Position numbers and translations under genes: made by a program. A model generated the notes under the pieces. It saw only the letters and a program-made list of their open reading frames with translations. It had not been told where the DNA came from and did not search any database. From the NCBI RefSeq assembly GCF_004016445.2, contig NZ_SADT02000004.1, positions 62,001 through 126,000 on the forward strand: a DNA stretch of 64,000 nt, written 5' to 3'. Position 1 is the stretch's first letter; each line of letters begins with the position of its first letter. The DNA comes from Mesorhizobium sp. M2E.F.Ca.ET.219.01.1.1 (GTDB lineage: Bacteria; Pseudomonadota; Alphaproteobacteria; Rhizobiales; Rhizobiaceae). Below, piece after piece: positions 62,706 through 64,000 of the stretch.

Positions 62706-63830
62706 TCAACTGTCGAACCGCGCGGGACGAAACGGCTCAAGCAACGGACTGGGCTCGCCGCTGACGATCTCGTCCGCCAGCAATTCGCCCGCGATGAGAC
62801 CGAGCGTGGCGCCGCTATGGCTGAAGACGACGTTGTAGCCGGGAATGCCGGCCAGCTGGCCGATCACCGGTTCGCCATCGGCCGGTATCGGCTTCGGTCC
62901 CATGTGATGGCTTTCCAGCGCCAGTTTCGGATTGCCTTCCAGCACCTTGGAGGCCTCTTCGAGCAGGCCCGCGATCGTCGATGGCTTGGCCTCGTAGCTG
63001 CCGTCGCCGCGCACAATGACTTCTTCCTCGGACCAGGCCGAGTCGAGCGCGAAACCGCCGTTGGGGGTCGGCCGGATGGCGACACGCGGCGTATTGAGCA
63101 CGGCGCGCAGCGGATGGCGGACTGGCTTGCTGAAGAGGAGCAGCGCGCGCGTCGTGCCGTCGCCAATGCGCCGGCCTGCTTTTGCCGCCATTGCCGGCAC
63201 CGCCGGGCCGGTCGCGACCACGACGGCGTCGGCATCGATAGCCAGGCCGGAGGAGGTCCTCACGCCGGTCGCCCGGCCATTGGCAAGAACAACATCGGCA
63301 GCGCCGGCATCGGTGACAATCCGCCCGCCGCGTTCGCCGAACTCCCGCAGCAGCAGGCCGATGAGCGATGGCAGATCGACCCAGCCTTCGCCGGCATTGA
63401 AGATGGCGCCTTGGCGAGAAACAGCCTTTGAGTCGATGCCTGGCGTGACGGCGGCGATCTCGGCGGGTGCGAGCAGCCGCGTCTCGTAACCGATCGCCTG
63501 TTCGTGGCGGAAGATTTCCTCGATCTGGTTGGCCGCATTGTCGGCGTCCCAGGTGAGCCCGCCGTCAAGCCGCAGCCAGGCGCGGCAATCCTGCCCGGCT
63601 GCGAACTTCCGGTAGCGGTCGAGGCCCGCGATGCGCAGCGCATGGTAGGCGGCCGAGCGTTTTCGCGCGGAGTTGAGCCAGGCGAGTGAGCGCGACGACG
63701 CGCCGTTGGCGACCGGCCCGTCGCTGACGATCGTCACTTGCGCGCCGAGCCGGGCGAGATGAACGGCGGTTGAGACGCCGAAGATGCCGGCGCCGATGAC
63801 GGCGACCTTGAGGGCGGATTTTTCAGTCAT
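62706..63830 (-). CDS. FAD-dependent oxidoreductase, DAO family
   Basis: A 374-residue D-amino-acid-oxidase-type flavoenzyme. The FAD-binding GAGIFG motif is at residues 13-18 (KVAVIGAGIFGVSTAVHLARLG), and the C-terminal part has the second FAD contact GYNVVFSHSGATLGLIAGELLADEI. Related enzymes oxidise glycine, sarcosine, D-amino acids or opines. It lies between the TPR gene and the end of an amino-acid ABC ATPase on the same strand, so an amino acid or opine that enters by that transporter is a likely substrate. Confidence 0.88.
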   Translation of the reverse strand: MTEKSALKVAVIGAGIFGVSTAVHLARLGAQVTIVSDGPVANGASSRSLAWLNSARKRSAAYHALRIAGLDRYRKFAAGQDCRAWLRLDGGLTWDADNAANQIEEIFRHEQAIGYETRLLAPAEIAAVTPGIDSKAVSRQGAIFNAGEGWVDLPSLIGLLLREFGERGGRIVTDAGAADVVLANGRATGVRTSSGLAIDADAVVVATGPAVPAMAAKAGRRIGDGTTRALLLFSKPVRHPLRAVLNTPRVAIRPTPNGGFALDSAWSEEEVIVRGDGSYEAKPSTIAGLLEEASKVLEGNPKLALESHHMGPKPIPADGEPVIGQLAGIPGYNVVFSHSGATLGLIAGELLADEIVSGEPSPLLEPFRPARFDS

Positions 63831-63885
63831 GACTGCAGCTTTCGATGATCGGGCTTTGGCTTGGGAGAGGGCGAGGCGGGATCGC

Positions 63886-64000
63886 TCACAGCACCTCGGC
63901 GAGAAATTGCCGGAGTCTTGGGCTTTTCGGCCGGTCGAATATCTCCGCCGGCGGGCCGACCTCGACGATGCGGCCCTCGTCCATGAAGGCGACCTGGTCG
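63886..64000 (-). CDS. Amino-acid ABC transporter ATPase, C-terminal end
   Basis: The window edge cuts this gene. The last 38 residues read DQVAFMDEGRIVEVGPPAEIFDRPKSPRLRQFLAEVL, the common end of polar amino-acid importer ATPases (GlnQ/HisP type). The rest lies beyond position 64000. It is 55 bases upstream of the DAO-type enzyme on the same strand, so the two are probably co-transcribed. Confidence 0.85.
   Translation of the reverse strand, partial: DQVAFMDEGRIVEVGPPAEIFDRPKSPRLRQFLAEVL

Noticed and set aside
61482..63431. A 649-codon plus-strand open frame opposite the TPR and FAD oxidoreductase genes
   Set aside because: It spans the ends of two well-supported minus-strand genes and reads as low-complexity sequence.

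Overview
The window is about 64 kb of GC-rich, densely coding chromosome-type DNA from a rhizobial alphaproteobacterium, most likely a Mesorhizobium or close relative in the Hyphomicrobiales. This rests on the very large cyclic beta-1,2-glucan synthase (NdvB, 2859 aa) next to its exporter NdvA, on a five-step histidine degradation cluster (HutF plus HutG), on BrnT/BrnA and VapC-type toxin modules, and on short palindromic intergenic repeats of the kind common in rhizobia. No rRNA, tRNA, prophage, CRISPR array or intact insertion sequence was seen. Both ends cut through ABC transporter genes.

Layout. 1-2365: end of a peptide-type binding protein, two small secreted paralogues, and queF. 2504-4549: a TMADH/N-methylproline demethylase-type flavoenzyme. 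4668-11698: a catabolic and uptake cluster (SDR, HisD-like dehydrogenase of the HpsN type, zinc alcohol dehydrogenase, HutC-type GntR regulator, taurine/sulfonate-type ABC transporter). Three nearly identical operator-like sites lie before the SDR gene, the HisD-like gene and the transporter; my best reading is a dihydroxypropanesulfonate (DHPS) or related hydroxysulfonate regulon. 11817-15665: a small membrane protein with a divergent MarR regulator, a frameshifted polysaccharide deacetylase, and a GGDEF-EAL protein. 15958-18232: threonine degradation (kbl, tdh). 18269-25785: tyrosine/homogentisate degradation (MarR, hmgA, MBL hydrolase, FAH, DinB protein, hppD, Lrp), interrupted by two toxin-antitoxin modules and a decayed second copy of the DinB gene's 3' end.

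25782-29870: a sulfur-related operon (BlhA-like protein and two YeeE/YedE half-transporters) and a zinc ABC transporter whose ATPase ends in a His-rich tail. 30095-38908: RidA, a nested inverted-repeat element, then hutC-hutF divergent from hutI-hutH-hutG-hutU-hutD, with a perfect palindrome between the two arms. 39179-49902: ndvB and ndvA with a clear hairpin terminator between them. 50111-52822: a lone ccmC, a D-threonine aldolase-type PLP enzyme and a D-lyxose isomerase-type protein. 52836-59088: a frameshifted small gene and a six-gene operon (DUF4129, DUF4350, MoxR ATPase, DUF58, SpoIIM-like, RDD). 59238-60899: tandem membrane protein paralogues, the second with an in-frame stop. 60936-64000: a TPR protein, a DAO-type FAD oxidoreductase, and the end of an amino-acid ABC ATPase.

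Together the region is mainly catabolic: methylated amines or betaines, possibly sulfonates, threonine, tyrosine and histidine. It also holds envelope and osmoadaptation genes (ndvAB, the MoxR-DUF58 cluster). Four genes look broken or decaying: the deacetylase, the DinB fragment, the 53 kb small gene and the second membrane paralogue.
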